From Pseudotabrizicola algicola (lineage in GTDB: Bacteria > Pseudomonadota > Alphaproteobacteria > Rhodobacterales > Rhodobacteraceae): 64,000 nucleotides of DNA. A program made the position numbers and the translations under genes. The stretch covers positions 124,001 through 188,000 of the forward strand of contig NZ_JAAIKE010000006.1 in assembly GCF_010915705.1 (NCBI RefSeq), read 5' to 3'. Shown here piece by piece: positions 36,211 through 44,973 of this stretch (within the stretch, counting starts at the first letter, position 1; every line of letters starts with the position of its first letter). The notes beneath the pieces are model-generated. The model was not told where the DNA came from, made no database searches, and was given only the letters and a program-made list of their open reading frames with translations.

Positions 36211-37702
36211 ACCGGACCCCCTGCGCCAAGGGCAGATGTGCCGAATAGTTGATGGTGTTGGTCTGGCGGCGCATATAGCCCTTCCATGCATCCGATCCGC
36301 TTTCGCGCCCGCCACCGGTTTCCTTCTCTCCGCCGAACGCCCCGCCGATTTCCGCGCCTGATGGCCCGATGTTCACATTCGCGATGCCGCAATCCGACCC
36401 TGCTGCCGAAAGGAAGGTTTCGGCCTCGCGCAGGTTCAGCGTGAAAATGCAGGACGACAGGCCCTGAGGCACATCGTTTTGCAAGGCGATGGCCTCATCG
36501 AAGCTGTCATAGCCAAGTACATAAAGGATGGGCGCAAAGGTTTCCTCGCGCACGGTGTCGGTCTGGGCGGGCATCTCGATCAGCGCAGGTTCGACATAGG
36601 CACCGCCCGCAGGCACGCCATCGGTCACCACGCGGCCGCCATGAACGCGGCCGCCTTCGCCGCGCGCCTTCTCGATCTGCGCCAGCATCCGGTCGCGGCT
36701 GGCCGCATCGACCAAGGGGCCGACCAGCGTTGACCCCTTGCGCGGATCGCCGATCGGCAAGGAGGCATAGGCTGCCGTCAGCCGCCCGACCAGTTCGGCA
36801 CGGATCGAGTTATGCACGATCAGCCGCCGCAAGGTCGTGCAGCGCTGTCCCGCCGTTCCCACCGCAGAAAACACGATGGCGCGCACCGCCATGTCCAGAT
36901 CGGCGGACGGGGCCACGATCATCGCATTGTTGCCGCCAAGCTCCAGAATCGACCGCCCCCAACGCGCGGCAACCTTCGGCCCCACGATGCTGCCCATCCG
37001 CGTCGATCCTGTGGCAGAGATCACCGGAACCTCGCGCGATGTGACCAGCGCCTCCCCCACCGCAGGCCCGCCGATCACCAGCTGGCAAAGCCCCTCGGGG
37101 GCATCGTCACCAAACCGGTCCAGCGCGCGCTGCATGATCTTCATGGTGGCAAGCGCGGTAAGCGGTGTTTTCTCGGACGGTTTCCAGATCACCGGATTGC
37201 CGCAAACCAGCGCCAGCGCCGCATTCCACGACCAGACCGCAACGGGAAAGTTGAAGGCCGAGATCACGCCCACAGGCCCCATCGGGTGCCATGTTTCCAT
37301 CATGCGATGGCCCGGACGTTCCGAGGCGATGGTCAGCCCGTAAATCTGGCGCGACAGCCCGACCGCGAAGTCGCAGATGTCGATCATCTCCTGCACTTCG
37401 CCCAAGCCTTCCGACGTGATCTTGCCCGCCTCCAGCGTCACCAGAGCGCCAAGCGCCGCCTTGGAGGCGCGCAACTCCTCCCCCAGCAGCCGCACAAGCT
37501 CGCCCCGGCGCGGGGCGGGAACATTGCGCCACGCCTTGAACGCGGCTTGCGAGCGGGCAATCACCGCTGGCATTCCGCCCGCTTCCGTCTCCTGCAACTG
37601 CGCGACAACCGCCCCGTCAATCGGCGATCGGACGGCCAAGGTGCCACCCGTCAGTTCGGCAGCCTGCAGCCCTGCTGCCTCGAGAATTTCGGCGTGGTCC
37701 AT
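36200..37702 (-). CDS. ALDH7-type aldehyde dehydrogenase (aminoadipate semialdehyde / piperideine-6-carboxylate)
   Basis: This 500-residue NAD-dependent enzyme of the ALDH7/antiquitin group starts at 37702 with AGGAG 6 bases upstream. The catalytic C288 is in GTAGQRCTT and the general base E254 in LELGGNN. The characteristic GGAFGGEKETGGGRESGSDAWK stretch (seen in parts) near the C-terminus is typical of AASADH/AmaB. It would oxidise 2-aminoadipate 6-semialdehyde, in equilibrium with piperideine-6-carboxylate, to 2-aminoadipate. One base separates it from the upstream acyltransferase gene. Confidence 0.9.
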   Translation of the reverse strand: MDHAEILEAAGLQAAELTGGTLAVRSPIDGAVVAQLQETEAGGMPAVIARSQAAFKAWRNVPAPRRGELVRLLGEELRASKAALGALVTLEAGKITSEGLGEVQEMIDICDFAVGLSRQIYGLTIASERPGHRMMETWHPMGPVGVISAFNFPVAVWSWNAALALVCGNPVIWKPSEKTPLTALATMKIMQRALDRFGDDAPEGLCQLVIGGPAVGEALVTSREVPVISATGSTRMGSIVGPKVAARWGRSILELGGNNAMIVAPSADLDMAVRAIVFSAVGTAGQRCTTLRRLIVHNSIRAELVGRLTAAYASLPIGDPRKGSTLVGPLVDAASRDRMLAQIEKARGEGGRVHGGRVVTDGVPAGGAYVEPALIEMPAQTDTVREETFAPILYVLGYDSFDEAIALQNDVPQGLSSCIFTLNLREAETFLSAAGSDCGIANVNIGPSGAEIGGAFGGEKETGGGRESGSDAWKGYMRRQTNTINYSAHLPLAQGVRFEF

Positions 37703-37703
37703 G

Positions 37704-38735
37704 TCAATCTCCTTTGGTGACAAGGCGGCGCTGGTCGTCCATGCCCATCGAGACAAGGACAGGGGCCGCAGTCTGCGCTGTCTGGAAGTCCGTCTTGGAC
37801 CGCCAAGAGCGCCAGTTGGCGAGGATAAGGCTCTGCGCAACCGCGCCGCCCAATGTGGTGCCGGGGCCTGTGATGATGAACAGGTCGGGCGCAAACTCGC
37901 GCGCGGCATGGGTTATGGCCCGCGTGAAATCATACGCCTCGGTCACCTGATGGCCCAGCGTGTAATCCCATAGCGCCTGCGGATCGACCGCCCCCGGCCA
38001 CCAGACATGGCCGCGCCCGTCGACGAGCGGCAGGTCGGGCTGCCCGAACAGCGCGGGCGACAGGCGGGCGCGGCCTTCGGCGGCAACCGGCGCCTGCAGG
38101 GCGGTGTGAAAGGCGGCGTGATTGGCAAGGCGCATGGGAAAGCGCCCCTGCACAGGGGGCACCGCCGCCTCGAACGCACTCAGCCCCGCCTCATTCCCCG
38201 CCAGCACCAGCATTCCGCCCAGATCGATCGACAGGCCAAGGCTATGGCCTGCACGCGCACCAATCGCCGCGACCAGAGCCAAAAGCTCGGCCTTGCGGGC
38301 GGCATCGGGCCGCCAGCTTTCATCGACGAAGGGATAAATGAGCTGACCGCCGATCAGCCGCTCCTGCATGAGCGTGCCCATCGTGTTGACCACGTCAAAG
38401 CCAGCCTCTGCCGTCAGCGCCCCCGCGCAGGCAAGCGCGGAATACCAACCCATCGAATTGCCGGTGACAGCCACCACCTTCACACCGGCCAGCGCGCGGA
38501 AATCGCCGAGCGTGCTGGCATAGATCAGCGCCGACGCATTGTCGCCACGGGTGTGACGCGCAACCGAATAGCTCGCGGCCCCGTCCAGCGCGCTCAGGCT
38601 CTCTTGGCCGGCGGCGGCCCTGCGTGCATCGAAATCCGCCAGCAGCGCGGCATCCTTGAAATGCCGTTTCAGATAGCCGAGTTCGGTCTTGGTATAGGTG
38701 CCCCGTCCGGGACAGATCACAACGGCGGTTTTCAC
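37704..38735 (-). CDS. FabD-fold acyltransferase with altered substrate arginine
   Basis: This 343-residue protein is related to malonyl-CoA:ACP transacylases. The start is GTG, overlapping the E1 stop in GTGA. The nucleophile is Ser94 in TGNSMG (the usual GHSxG) and the partner is His210 in NHAAFH. The arginine that binds the malonyl carboxylate (E. coli FabD Arg117, in RGxxMQ) aligns with Met119 in NTMGTLMQ, so malonyl-CoA is an unlikely substrate. No ACP gene is nearby. Position directly after a thiamine-diphosphate E1 suggests it handles the acyl product of that enzyme. Confidence 0.8.
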   Translation of the reverse strand: MKTAVVICPGRGTYTKTELGYLKRHFKDAALLADFDARRAAAGQESLSALDGAASYSVARHTRGDNASALIYASTLGDFRALAGVKVVAVTGNSMGWYSALACAGALTAEAGFDVVNTMGTLMQERLIGGQLIYPFVDESWRPDAARKAELLALVAAIGARAGHSLGLSIDLGGMLVLAGNEAGLSAFEAAVPPVQGRFPMRLANHAAFHTALQAPVAAEGRARLSPALFGQPDLPLVDGRGHVWWPGAVDPQALWDYTLGHQVTEAYDFTRAITHAAREFAPDLFIITGPGTTLGGAVAQSLILANWRSWRSKTDFQTAQTAAPVLVSMGMDDQRRLVTKGD

Positions 38736-40924
38736 TCTGCACGCTCCATCAGGGCTTTGGCGGCGGCAATGATGCTGTCGCGCGAGGGCATGGTGGCTGC
38801 ATAGGCCGGGCCGGTGGCGATAAAGCTGTCGGTTGCCGTGATGCGGGCCAAGGGCGTGCCGGGCTGGCTTTCCGCGAAATGCGCCATCAGCGCTTCGGCC
38901 ACCCCGCCGCTCTGGCGTGTCTCGTCGACGATCAAGATCCGCTTGGCGCCCGCCACAGCCGAAGTCAGCGCCGCAGCAGGCAAAGGGGAAAGCCAGCGCA
39001 TATCGATGATCCGTGTGGCAATCCCCGCTTCGGCCAGCGCAGGTTCGGCCTGATGCGACAGGTAAGTGCCGTTGCCGAAGGTGACGATGGCCAGATCCGC
39101 GCCCGCGCCATGAACCCCCACCTCGCCCAAAGGAATGACCTGCGACGGTTCGGGATAGACGCGCATCCAGCCGCCATCCTTGTCATGATGCAGGTCGCGC
39201 ATCGGATACAGCGCGATGGGTTCCAGAAACACCACCACCCGCTGCTCCTCCCGCGCAAGCCGCACCGCTTCGCGCAGCATCATCGCCGCATCCGCGCCGT
39301 TTGACGGACAGGCCAGGATAAGGCCCGGAATGTCCCGCAAGACGGCGACCGAATTGTCGTTGTGGAAATGCCCGCCAAATCCCTTCTGATACCCCAGCCC
39401 CGCGATGCGCAGCACCATCGGGTTGGTGTATTGCCCGTTCGAGAAAAACGGCAGCGTGGCCGCCTCGCCGCGCAACTGGTCTTCGGCATTGTGCAGATAG
39501 GCCAGAAACTGGATCTCCGGCATCGGCACGAAACCATTCTGTGCCATGCCGATCGCAAGCCCCAGAATCGACTGCTCGTCCAGCAGCGTGTCGATCATCC
39601 TGTCGGGGCCAAAGCGCGCCTGCAACTTTTGCGTGACGCCATAAACCCCGCCCTTGCGCCCCACATCCTCCCCCATCATCACGATCTCGCGGTGTGCAAG
39701 CATCAGGTCGGTCAGCGCCCAGTTGATGAGCCGCGACATGATCTGCGGCTCGGCCATCTGCTTCATGTCGCTACCGAAGGCCTCGGCGCGCGCCTCGGGC
39801 GTGGGGCCGTTGGTGGGCTTGCACGTCCGCCGCGGCGGGATGAGCGAGGCCATGACATCGGCAGCCGTTTTCAGACGCGGCCGGGTGACAGCCTCGGCGG
39901 CGATACGGGCCACACGGTCATTGGTGTCTATGTAAATCCTGAGCGCGGCATCCGGCGTCAGCGCACCCGATTGCGCCAGCCCCCGCACCATGTGTAGCAG
40001 CGGGTCCTGCGCCTCTTCCGCCTCCACCTCGGCCTTGCTCAGATAGGTGGTCGGCACATCGGCACCGGCATGGCCATAAAGCCGGATCGTGCGCACATGC
40101 AAAAACGCGGGCTTGCGCCGCAGACGCACGAACTGGGTGGCCTTGAGTGCGGTGGCATAGGTGTCAAAGATGTCCAGACCGTCACAAGCGAAATAGGCCA
40201 GACCGGGACGATGCCTGAAACTGGCTTCGATCCACCCCTCCGGCGTCTTGGTCGAGATGCCGATGCCGTTATCCTCGCACACGAAGAGCAGCGGCAGCGG
40301 CACGGCCTGATAGGCTGTCCATCCGGCTGCGTTGAAGGCCCCCTGGGCGGTGGAATGGTTGGCCGAGGCATCACCAAAGCTGCAATAGACGATGGCATCA
40401 TCGGGCAATTCGGCATGTTCGGGCCGATGCCTGCGTGCCGCGCCAATCGCATAGGCCGCCCCCACCGCCTTAGGCAGATGGGAGGCGATGGTGGAGGTCT
40501 GCGGCGGAATGTTCAGCGCCTTGGACCCCAGAACCTTGTGCCGGCCACCGGAAATCGGGTCTTCGGAAGATGCCGCGAAGGACAGCAGAAAATCCCACGC
40601 GACCGACTGGCCCGGCACTTGCGCGGCGCGCGCGATCTGGAAGGCGGCATCACGGTAATGCAGGAAAGCCATATCGGTGGGCCGCAAGGCTGCGGCAATC
40701 GCGGCCAGACCTTCGTGGCCCGATGACCCGATGGTGTAAAACCCCTGCCCCGCCCGCTGCATCTCGCGGCTTTGCCGATCAAGCGCCCGCGAAAGGCAAG
40801 CCGCGCGGTAGATGCCGACCGCTGTCACCGCATCCAGCGGGCCATCGGGCGCGCGGCCCTGCGGAAAATCCTGTGCCGCGACACGGCGCAGGAAGTTGTC
40901 GTGAACGATCGCGCTGCGGTCCAT
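38732..40924 (-). CDS. Fused 2-oxoacid dehydrogenase E1 alpha/beta (thiamine diphosphate)
   Basis: This 730-residue protein joins an E1-alpha part (about 1-360) to an E1-beta part (about 385-725), as in branched-chain 2-oxoacid dehydrogenase. The TPP motif runs from GDA (184-186) to N219 in CEDNGIGIS. The beta part has MMGEDVGRKGGVYGVT, DTLLDEQSILGLAIGMA and ADLAIVTFGNG. No E2 or E3 gene lies in the operon. It overlaps the aminotransferase stop by one base (TGATG) and the acyltransferase start by four. A 2-oxoacid made by the neighbouring aminotransferase, perhaps 2-oxoadipate, is the likely substrate. Confidence 0.88.
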   Translation of the reverse strand: MDRSAIVHDNFLRRVAAQDFPQGRAPDGPLDAVTAVGIYRAACLSRALDRQSREMQRAGQGFYTIGSSGHEGLAAIAAALRPTDMAFLHYRDAAFQIARAAQVPGQSVAWDFLLSFAASSEDPISGGRHKVLGSKALNIPPQTSTIASHLPKAVGAAYAIGAARRHRPEHAELPDDAIVYCSFGDASANHSTAQGAFNAAGWTAYQAVPLPLLFVCEDNGIGISTKTPEGWIEASFRHRPGLAYFACDGLDIFDTYATALKATQFVRLRRKPAFLHVRTIRLYGHAGADVPTTYLSKAEVEAEEAQDPLLHMVRGLAQSGALTPDAALRIYIDTNDRVARIAAEAVTRPRLKTAADVMASLIPPRRTCKPTNGPTPEARAEAFGSDMKQMAEPQIMSRLINWALTDLMLAHREIVMMGEDVGRKGGVYGVTQKLQARFGPDRMIDTLLDEQSILGLAIGMAQNGFVPMPEIQFLAYLHNAEDQLRGEAATLPFFSNGQYTNPMVLRIAGLGYQKGFGGHFHNDNSVAVLRDIPGLILACPSNGADAAMMLREAVRLAREEQRVVVFLEPIALYPMRDLHHDKDGGWMRVYPEPSQVIPLGEVGVHGAGADLAIVTFGNGTYLSHQAEPALAEAGIATRIIDMRWLSPLPAAALTSAVAGAKRILIVDETRQSGGVAEALMAHFAESQPGTPLARITATDSFIATGPAYAATMPSRDSIIAAAKALMERAE

Positions 40925-42102
40925 CAGGTATCCCCGTTCAAAGCTCTGGCCAGGCGGTCAAGGCCCGTCTGCAACTCACTCTCGGCATAGGCAAAGGACA
41001 GGCGCAAGTGTCCGGGCAATCCGAACGCCCGCCCCGGAACGAGGGCCAGATCATGCTCGGCCAGCAGCCAATCGCAAAATGCAGCGTCTGTCGCATGGCC
41101 TTGGGCCTGCATCGCCCCCGTGATACGCGGAAAGACATAGAAGGCCCCATCGGGCGCGGCGCATTCGATGCCGGGCATCGCATCGAGTGCCGACACCACC
41201 AGATCTCGCCGTGCGCGCATGGCGTCACGCCGGACATCCAGCACCTCGGTCCCGCCCGTCAGCGCCGCTGTCGCGGCGGCTTGCGCGATGGAACAGGCCC
41301 CCGAGGTGACCTGCCCCTGCACCGCCCCCATGGCACGGATCAGATCGACAGGGCCGATCCCCCAGCCGATCCGCCAGCCCGTCATCGACCATGCCTTCGA
41401 TACGCCATTCACCGTCAGCAGCCTGCCGCGCAGGTCCGGTGCGACATCGGCAAGGCGATGAAACGGGATGAAATTGAGATGCTCGTAAATCTCATCCGAA
41501 AGCACCCAGACCTGCGGGTGCCGCAGCAGCACCGCCTCCAGGGCCGAAAGTTCGGCAGGGCTGTAGATCGCGCCCGACGGATTTGACGGCGCGTTGAGCA
41601 TCAGCCAGCGCGTGCGCGGCGTCAAGGCGGCCTCCAGCGCTGCAGGGGTCAGCTTGAAGCCGTCCGCCATTGCACAGGAAACGATCACGGGGCTGCCGCC
41701 TGCCATGCGCACGATATCGGCATAGCTCGTCCAGAACGGCGCGGGCATCACCACCTCATCACCGGCTTCCAGCGTCGCCAGCATCGCATTGGCGATCACC
41801 TGCTTGGCCCCGCAAGATACGATCACCTGATCCGGCCTCGCCTTGGCATCCGCTGCAATCGCCGCGCGCAACTCTGCCGTGCCAAGCGTGGGGGTATAGC
41901 GTGTCTTGCCGTCCGTCGCAGCCTTGTGCGCCGCCGCGATCACCGCCTCGGGCGTCGGAAAATCGGGCTCTCCTGTCGACAGGGCCACCACATCATGCCC
42001 CAGCGCCTTGCGCGCAGCCGCGCGTTCGGAAATCTGGACAATCTCTGAAATCTCCAGACCCCGGATACGGGCAGCGCGGTGAAACTCTGGCGAGTCGAGC
42101 AT
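40924..42102 (-). CDS. PLP-dependent class I aminotransferase
   Basis: This 392-residue protein is an AspC-like fold type I transaminase. The PLP lysine is K236 in NGVSKAWSMTGWRIGW, with the preceding LNAPSNPSGAIY and VLSDEIYEHL motifs and the C-terminal RLSFA carboxylate-binding arginine. It is the first gene of a five-gene operon, with the LysR gene divergent at 96 bases. In this context, 2-aminoadipate to 2-oxoadipate is plausible; sequence alone does not fix the substrate. Confidence 0.92.
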   Translation of the reverse strand: MLDSPEFHRAARIRGLEISEIVQISERAAARKALGHDVVALSTGEPDFPTPEAVIAAAHKAATDGKTRYTPTLGTAELRAAIAADAKARPDQVIVSCGAKQVIANAMLATLEAGDEVVMPAPFWTSYADIVRMAGGSPVIVSCAMADGFKLTPAALEAALTPRTRWLMLNAPSNPSGAIYSPAELSALEAVLLRHPQVWVLSDEIYEHLNFIPFHRLADVAPDLRGRLLTVNGVSKAWSMTGWRIGWGIGPVDLIRAMGAVQGQVTSGACSIAQAAATAALTGGTEVLDVRRDAMRARRDLVVSALDAMPGIECAAPDGAFYVFPRITGAMQAQGHATDAAFCDWLLAEHDLALVPGRAFGLPGHLRLSFAYAESELQTGLDRLARALNGDT

Positions 42103-42198
42103 TTTATGACCTTATCCAAAGGAATTGGCCCCTAGCATAGCTGGCCATGCCCGCAAAAATGAGCAAGGAATGGGTCATTACCTTGGAGAAAAACTCAC

Positions 42199-43101
42199 AT
42201 GATCGCCCCAAGACGCTTTTTGCCATCCGTGAGTTCGCTCCTCGCGCTCGAAGCGGTCGACAGGCTCGGAACGGCCATCGCAGCGGCAAGCGAGCTGTCC
42301 CTGACCCATTCCGCGATCAGCCGACAGCTCAAGGCGCTGCAAGACCAGATAGGCGTCGCGCTTTTGCACCGCGACGGCAAAGGGCTCGCACTGACGCCTG
42401 CGGGCAAGGAATATGCCGCCTCGACGCGCGAATACTTGCAGCATCTGGCCCGCGCCAGTCTCAAGATACGTGCGGCGGGCGAGCAAAGCAGCCTGAACCT
42501 CGCGGTGCTGCCGGCCTTTGGCACCCACTGGCTGCTGCCGCGACTCTACCGCTTTTCGGCCCAGCATCCCGACATCACCGTAAACCTCGGCACGCGGCTG
42601 GCCCCCTTCGACTTCAGCCGCGAAGGGTTTGACGCGGCGATCCATTTTGGCGCCCGGAACTGGCCGGGGGTCGATTACCTTGCGCTGGCCAGCGAAGAGA
42701 TCATCCCCTCCGCCGCCCCCTCCTTGGTGCCGCAGGCCCCGCTTGCCCCGCGCCAGTTGCTGGACATGCCGCTGCTGCACCTCGAAAGCCGCCCGGGCGC
42801 GTGGGAAGACTGGTTTGCCCGCCACGGCTGCGATGCGGGGCATCTGCATGGCATGCTGTTTGACCAGTTCACCCAGATGGCCGAAGCAGCCGCCCTCGGC
42901 TTCGGAATCGCGCTTCTGCCAAGGTTTCTGGCCGAAGCCGAGTTCCGGTCGGGCCGGCTTCGCCCTGCCGTCACCGGCTTCACGACGGTGGACGGGCGCT
43001 ACTTTGCGGTTTGGCCACAAATCCGCCCGCCCAGCCGTGCCTTGCAACAGTTGCTGCACTGGCTGGAGCAGGACAGCCAAACCGTGCAAGGCCCGGGCTG
43101 A
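42199..43101 (+). CDS. LysR family transcriptional regulator (GcvA-like)
   Basis: This 300-residue regulator has an N-terminal winged HTH (about 10-70; AAASELSLTHSAISRQLKALQDQIG in parts) and a LysR effector-binding domain (about 95-295) with NWPGVDYLALASEE. GGAGA is 9 bases before the ATG. Its divergent position makes it the probable activator of the aminotransferase/E1/ALDH operon; the shared 96-base spacer must contain both promoters. Confidence 0.93.
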   Translation: MIAPRRFLPSVSSLLALEAVDRLGTAIAAASELSLTHSAISRQLKALQDQIGVALLHRDGKGLALTPAGKEYAASTREYLQHLARASLKIRAAGEQSSLNLAVLPAFGTHWLLPRLYRFSAQHPDITVNLGTRLAPFDFSREGFDAAIHFGARNWPGVDYLALASEEIIPSAAPSLVPQAPLAPRQLLDMPLLHLESRPGAWEDWFARHGCDAGHLHGMLFDQFTQMAEAAALGFGIALLPRFLAEAEFRSGRLRPAVTGFTTVDGRYFAVWPQIRPPSRALQQLLHWLEQDSQTVQGPG

Positions 43102-43148
43102 CCGCTCAGGCCCTGCCCGGCGCCGCCCGCCGCTTTCGCAAACCGCCC

Positions 43149-44273
43149 TTACAACAGCCCGCGCGCGGCAAGGTTGGTCATCAGGGCCCGCGCCCCGAAA
43201 GTCCATTCGGCGCAGCGGGTCGACAGCGTCACGCGGTTGCGCAAGGTGCCAAGCGCCTCCGAGGAAATCGTGACCACATCGCCAAGATGGTGCGTGAACC
43301 CCGCCCCCGCCTCGCCACGGTCCTTTGTGGGGGCAAACAGGGTGCCCAGAAACAGCATCAGCCCGTCCGGATACTGGTGGTGCCGCCCGATGGTCTGCGC
43401 AACCAGATCCTCGGGGTCGCGGCTGATCTGCGCCATCGAGGATTGTCCTTCCAGAACAAAGCCATCCTCTCCCTCCACTCGCAGCGCGAGTTCGGCCTTG
43501 CGCACATCCTCCAGACCGAACCCTGCATCGAACAGGCGGATGAAGGGTCCGATGGCACAAGACCCGTTGTTATCCTTGGCCTTGGACAGCAGCAGCGCCG
43601 AGCGCCCTTCGACGTCGCGCAGGTTCACGTCATTGCCCAGCGCCGCCCCCACGATCTGCCCGCGTGATGAGACCGCCAGCACGACCTCGGGCTCGGGATT
43701 GTTCCACTTCGACACGGGGTGCAGGCCGATTTCTGCCCCATGCCCGACAGAGGACAGCACCTGCGCCTTCGAAAACACCTCTGCGTCAGGTCCGATGCCA
43801 ACCTCCAGATACTGGCTCCAGAGCCCTTCGGCGATCAGGGCCGCCTTGACCGCCATCGCCTCGGCAGACCCGGGCCTGATGTTGCGCAGGCTGTCACCGA
43901 TCGCGGCGCCCACACGGGCGCGGATGGCTTCGGCCCGCGCCGGATCACCGCTCGCGCGTTCCTCGATCACGCGCTCCACCATCGACCCGGCAAAGGTCAC
44001 GCCGCAGGCCTTCACCGCCTGCAAATCGCACGGGGCCAGCAGATGCGGCCGCCCCATATCCCCGACAGCCGCCGCCATCAGATCTTCGAGCGTGCCGATA
44101 TCCCGCCCCTCGGCGGATTGCACATATCCCGCAGGGTCCTCCATCTCGCAGATGTCGCGCACCAGAGGCGCCGCGCGGCAGGTGATGTCGATCACCCGGC
44201 CCTGCCGCAGCGTGATGACCGAAGGGCCGCCCGCCTCTGGTGACCAAATCCGTCCGATCACTGTTCCGTCCAT
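43149..44273 (-). CDS. Fumarylacetoacetate hydrolase-family protein
   Basis: This 374-residue protein has an N-terminal extension (about 1-90) and a FAH catalytic domain. Metal ligands and signatures are visible in EIGLHPVSKWNNPEPEVVLAV (in two parts), GNDVNLRDVEGRSALLLSKAKDN and GDVVTISSEALG. Family members hydrolyse C-C bonds or dehydrate 2-keto-3-deoxy sugar acids; the length and N-terminal part favour a sugar-acid dehydratase-like or unassigned subgroup. It is alone on its strand, 83 bases after the Lrp gene ends. Confidence 0.85.
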   Translation of the reverse strand: MDGTVIGRIWSPEAGGPSVITLRQGRVIDITCRAAPLVRDICEMEDPAGYVQSAEGRDIGTLEDLMAAAVGDMGRPHLLAPCDLQAVKACGVTFAGSMVERVIEERASGDPARAEAIRARVGAAIGDSLRNIRPGSAEAMAVKAALIAEGLWSQYLEVGIGPDAEVFSKAQVLSSVGHGAEIGLHPVSKWNNPEPEVVLAVSSRGQIVGAALGNDVNLRDVEGRSALLLSKAKDNNGSCAIGPFIRLFDAGFGLEDVRKAELALRVEGEDGFVLEGQSSMAQISRDPEDLVAQTIGRHHQYPDGLMLFLGTLFAPTKDRGEAGAGFTHHLGDVVTISSEALGTLRNRVTLSTRCAEWTFGARALMTNLAARGLL

Positions 44274-44356
44274 GGCCCTGCCTTCCCGCGTTGCCCGATC
44301 TTTGCCGCAGGTTGCGACACTCTGCGCAGGGCATCAACCCTCTGCGGCGCCAGACG

Positions 44357-44833
44357 CTAGAAAGACAAAAGCGCGTTGTCCTTCACTTCCTTGAGCACAA
44401 AGAAGGTCCGGATCTGCCGCACCCCCGGCAGGGAAATCAGCTGCCGCCCGTGAAGCAGGTTGAACCCCGCCATGTCGCGGACCCGTATCTTGAGCAGATA
44501 ATCGAAATCGCCCGCGACAAGGTTGCAGTCCAGCACTTCCTTCATCGCGCCCACCGCCGCCTCGAATGCGGCAAAGCTTTCGGGGGTCGAGCGGTCCAGC
44601 ACCACCCCGACCATCACCAAGGCACCAAGCCCCACCGCAGCGGGGGCAACCTGAGCACGGATCGCGGTGATATAGCCTTCGTCCAGCAGGCGCTGCGTGC
44701 GGCGGTGGCAGGTGGGGGCGCTGACATTCACCAGTTTGGCAAGATCGGCATTGGCAAGACGCCCGTCCTTTTGCAGCGCCCGCAAAATGTTACGGTCGAT
44801 TCGGTCGAGATCACCTGTTGAGGATTCTTTCAA
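44357..44833 (-). CDS. Lrp/AsnC regulator, probable AcdR-type activator of acdS
   Basis: This 158-residue protein has HTH (LDRIDRNILRALQKDGRLANADLAKLVNVSAPTCHRRTQRL, in parts) and RAM domains. The only usable start is TTG at 44833. It is divergent from acdS over a 140-base AT-rich spacer. That arrangement is well known for AcdR, an Lrp homologue that activates ACC deaminase genes. Confidence 0.88.
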   Translation of the reverse strand: MKESSTGDLDRIDRNILRALQKDGRLANADLAKLVNVSAPTCHRRTQRLLDEGYITAIRAQVAPAAVGLGALVMVGVVLDRSTPESFAAFEAAVGAMKEVLDCNLVAGDFDYLLKIRVRDMAGFNLLHGRQLISLPGVRQIRTFFVLKEVKDNALLSF

Positions 44834-44973
44834 TTAAGTTACCAAATCTTGATTCTGTCTAATGTTCATACGGCTTCCATAAAATAAAAGAAAAAAACAA
44901 GCCACAACTATGAAATCGCGTCATCGCGCCTTCCTGTTACGCTGCCTGCAAGGCGAAACACAGGAGACCCCGC

